From a virus: a stretch of DNA of 41,194 nt. This document shows, piece by piece, positions 39,034 to 41,194 of the stretch. The position numbers and the translations under genes were made by a program. The stretch lies in the IMG/VR virus record IMGVR_UViG_3300046459_000822, positions 1-41,194 of that record; one strand, given 5' to 3'. Under the pieces are notes generated by a model. That model was not told the DNA's origin, made no database searches, and saw only the letters and a program-made list of their open reading frames with translations. Every line of letters starts with the position of its first letter. Position 1 is the stretch's first letter.

Positions 39034-40455
39034 ATGGTGCGCAAGACGGCCCAGCCCAGGGCCACCACAAACCCACGTCCCAACCCGTCCATGCGCTGTG
39101 GCTGCCCGCCGTGCCTGAAGAAGTACCCAGGTGATCGGCCGTCGACCGACGAGCACACGGGATCCTGGGAAGCCCGCTACATCGACCCCTCAGGCCGGGA
39201 CCGCAGCAAGGTCAAGCCCACCTATGACGACGCGGTCGCCTTCCTGGAGAAGACTCGCACCGAAATGCGACAGCGGACCTGGATGGACCCCGCCCGCGGT
39301 GAGATCGCCCTCGGCGCCTGGTGGGACCTGTGGTGGCCGACCCAGACAAAGGGGGAGCACCGTATCGAGCACTGGACTCAGTCCCAATTGCGTGACGAGG
39401 GGATGTGGCGCAACCACATCGAACCCTTCCTCGGGAGCTACCGACTCTTCGAACTGGCGTGGCTGGAGATCCAGACCTGGACCAACTCGCTGCACGACGA
39501 GAGCGGTGGCCCGCTCGCCGCCAGTTCGGTGACGAAGTGCTTCCAGGTGCTCGACAAGATGCTGACCGCGGCCAAGCTGGACCGGCGTATCCCCTTCAAC
39601 CCGGCCGAGGGCGTCCGGCTGCCGACGGTGAAAAAGAAGCACCCCGAGGACCGACGCCCGCCGACATACGCTCAGCTCTGGCTGATCCGGCACAAGCTCC
39701 CCGAGTACTTCCACAATCTGCTGATCGTCGCCCAGGAGACGGGGCTCCGCTTCCAGGAGCTGGCCGGACTGCGCTGGTGCAACGTCGACTTCGAGCGTCG
39801 GCGTATCCACGTTCGCGAGGTCCTGGTAGAGCCGCGCGGGAAGATCAAGCGGAAGTCCTACCCCAAGAGCGACGCCGGCCTGCGGACCGTTCCCATGACC
39901 GGACTCGCTGCCCGGGCGCTCCGGGAGCTGTGGGCAGAGGAGCCGAGCGCCAGCCGGGCCGTCTCCGAGCCGAAAGACGGGTTGTGTGAAGACGAGTTGG
40001 TCTTCCACGGACGGAACAAGGTCCGTCGGGGAAGCAAGATGAACGGCGGAGAGGGGGAGCCCTACCGGGCGCCGCTTCGGCGCTCCGCGTTCCGCCGGCT
40101 GTGGATCGCTGCCATCCAGGCCGCAGGGGTGGCGCGCGAGGCGGTCCGAGTGGTCACGGCTCGGCGCAGGGACAAGGAGACAGACCGACTGCGTGCGGTA
40201 GAAGAGGAGCGGACGGACTGGTGGCCCGACTTCCACCACACCCGGCATGCCTTTGCTTCTCGGCTCCATGCTCGTGGGGTGCCGGAGGTCATCACGCAGG
40301 AGATCCTCGGACATGAGCGGGCGGGTGAGGTGACGTGGATCTATACGCACGCGGCGGCGGACTACGCCGGCCAGGTCCTGGCGGCACTGGACGACGGGAA
40401 GCCGGGTGTCAGACGGAAGCCGGTGCGGCGACTCCAGGCGGTGCAGGCCGCGTGA
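39034..40455 (+). CDS. int: Tyrosine recombinase / phage integrase
   Basis: The 473-aa protein has an N-terminal arm-binding region, a core-binding SAM-like domain (about 95-190) and a catalytic domain. The pentad is visible: Arg239 (TGLRFQELAGLRW), Lys278 (SYPKSDAGLRTVPM), His401/Arg404 (FHHTRHAF), His427 (ILGHER), Tyr437 (WIYTHA). It integrates the element at a tRNA gene; the attachment site begins about 150 bp downstream. Confidence 0.95.
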   Translation: MVRKTAQPRATTNPRPNPSMRCGCPPCLKKYPGDRPSTDEHTGSWEARYIDPSGRDRSKVKPTYDDAVAFLEKTRTEMRQRTWMDPARGEIALGAWWDLWWPTQTKGEHRIEHWTQSQLRDEGMWRNHIEPFLGSYRLFELAWLEIQTWTNSLHDESGGPLAASSVTKCFQVLDKMLTAAKLDRRIPFNPAEGVRLPTVKKKHPEDRRPPTYAQLWLIRHKLPEYFHNLLIVAQETGLRFQELAGLRWCNVDFERRRIHVREVLVEPRGKIKRKSYPKSDAGLRTVPMTGLAARALRELWAEEPSASRAVSEPKDGLCEDELVFHGRNKVRRGSKMNGGEGEPYRAPLRRSAFRRLWIAAIQAAGVAREAVRVVTARRRDKETDRLRAVEEERTDWWPDFHHTRHAFASRLHARGVPEVITQEILGHERAGEVTWIYTHAAADYAGQVLAALDDGKPGVRRKPVRRLQAVQAA

Positions 40456-40601
40456 GCTACCCCAGGACTACCCCGGAACTACCCCGGCAGGGGCGTAAGT
40501 TGGGCAAGGGCGGAGCAGGGGCGTGCCGTGTAGAAGCGCGTAGACAGGGCTTTGGCCAGCACGTTCGCTGACCTGCGGAGATCATCTATTTAGCCCTGAA
40601 T

Positions 40602-40647
40602 CCTGATAAGGATGAGGCCACAGGTTCAAATCCTGTTAGCCCCACCA
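40602..40647 (+). other. Prophage attachment site: tRNA-Ile(GAU)-like 3' fragment
   Basis: CCTGATAAGG, T-arm ACAGG-TTCAAAT-CCTGT and acceptor TAGCCCC-ACCA are present, anticodon-loop GAT. No 5' half lies upstream: the bases before CTGATAA (GAATC) cannot pair with GGATG, so this is not a whole tRNA. It is the duplicated 3' core next to int, with host terminators to its right. Confidence 0.85.
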
Positions 40648-40652
40648 GCACG

Positions 40653-40684
40653 AAGACCCCCAACCGGTTGCGGTTGGGGGTCTT
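40653..40684 (+). terminator. Terminator behind the tRNA end
   Basis: A perfect 14-bp stem (AAGACCCCCAACCG with complement) and 4-nt loop directly follow the tRNA 3' end. It marks host sequence. Confidence 0.85.
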
Positions 40685-40740
40685 CGGCGTCTACGGCTGA
40701 CACCAGCCACCAGCTATCAGCCGGGTCGACTGGCAACAGG

Positions 40741-40772
40741 AAGACCCCCGGCCACGATGGGCCGGGGGTCTT
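40741..40772 (+). terminator. Second terminator hairpin
   Basis: A perfect 13-bp stem (AAGACCCCCGGCC and complement) with 6-nt loop; same opening sequence as the previous hairpin. Confidence 0.7.
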
Positions 40773-40852
40773 CGGGGTCTTCTCTGGAGCGTTGTACGCA
40801 AGTTCGCCGCTGTGTCAGAGAGGTCGGGGTGTGAAGTAGGTGAGAGGGCGCG

Positions 40853-41194
40853 TCAGCGCTGGAGCGGTACCGCCGGCTCGGCGGAGTCCATGGCCTCCAG
40901 GGCCTCCGTGGCCTCGTCCGTGTCCGCCGGCGGGCGGTGGCGGCAGCTGGGGGACTTGCCGTGGGCCTCGGCGCGGATGCGTTGCTTCATCGTGGGGGGC
41001 AGGGACCTGGTGAAGGACCAGGGGGAGATCGCCGGTGTCGTCACCTGTGCGGTGGCGCTGGTGCTCGTCGCCTCGGACAGAGGAGTCGCGGCGGCGGCCG
41101 TCGCGGTGATCGTGATGAGTCCGAGCGTCGTGCACAGCGCCAGGAAGGCGGTGACGAAGGCGTTCCACAACTTCATGACCTTGATCTGGGTCAT
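40853..41194 (-). CDS. Small exported protein, DUF6344-like (host)
   Basis: The product is 113 aa from ATG (41194). N-terminal signal or anchor segment (WNAFVTAFLALCTTLGLITI, AAAATP), then SLPPTMKQRIRAEAHGKSPS. This resembles Streptomyces DUF6344 proteins found near tRNA-Ile (recalled, not verified). It lies outside the att core, so it is host. Confidence 0.7.
   Translation of the reverse strand: MTQIKVMKLWNAFVTAFLALCTTLGLITITATAAAATPLSEATSTSATAQVTTPAISPWSFTRSLPPTMKQRIRAEAHGKSPSCRHRPPADTDEATEALEAMDSAEPAVPLQR

Noticed and set aside
40590-40647. A complete tRNA gene
   Set aside because: Only the 3' half is present; upstream bases cannot form the anticodon stem or D-arm.

Overview
The window is high-GC actinobacterial DNA, almost certainly Streptomyces. 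Signs are GTG/TTG starts, GC-rich third codon positions, long antisense shadow ORFs, small Streptomyces-type DUF6415-like and DUF6344-like proteins, and paired GC hairpins behind a tRNA end. Most of it is a temperate siphovirus (HK97-fold head, long non-contractile tail) integrated at a tRNA-Ile(GAU)-like gene.

Layout, right to left. About 40,653-41,194 is host chromosome: two tRNA-type terminators and a small exported protein. At 40,602-40,647 lies the 3' part of a tRNA without its 5' half, read here as one prophage attachment site, with a tyrosine integrase gene beside it (39,034-40,455). Next comes an immunity region (37,441-38,584): two divergent XRE-type regulators separated by matching 26-bp dyad operators. 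A long leftward early operon (about 37,388-27,529) encodes winged-helix and zinc-ribbon proteins, a replication-initiator-like protein whose own gene carries five iteron-like repeats, a solitary DNA methyltransferase and a Schlafen/AlbA_2-type protein. The late module follows: HNH nuclease, a 110-aa protein, a membrane-anchored pentapeptide-repeat protein, small and large terminase, a 59-aa membrane protein, portal, protease, capsid, head decoration, connectors, two tail-tube paralogues, a gp10-like protein, tail chaperone with a -1 frameshift site, tape measure, tail proteins including a poly-gamma-glutamate hydrolase, GH25 lysozyme and holin-like proteins. It ends at an 18-bp terminator hairpin at 6,308-6,348.

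Left of that (1-6,300) is a cargo-like arm: a HAD-family protein, an XRE/TPR-like regulator, a translationally coupled operon of five small or Cys-rich proteins, an orphan promoter/operator with a 6-codon ORF, and a divergent pair made of a PLD/TrmB-like + LuxR-HTH regulator and a secreted 74-aa peptide carrying the motif DIGWG twice, once at its extreme C-terminus. No second copy of the attachment core was found, so the left prophage end probably lies beyond position 1. That would place the peptide/regulator pair on the element, but this is inference.

Strongest candidates for something undescribed: the DIGWG peptide/regulator pair, the tail protein in which a poly-gamma-glutamate hydrolase splits a LamG-like domain, the iteron-like origin inside the replication gene, and the two-operator immunity switch.
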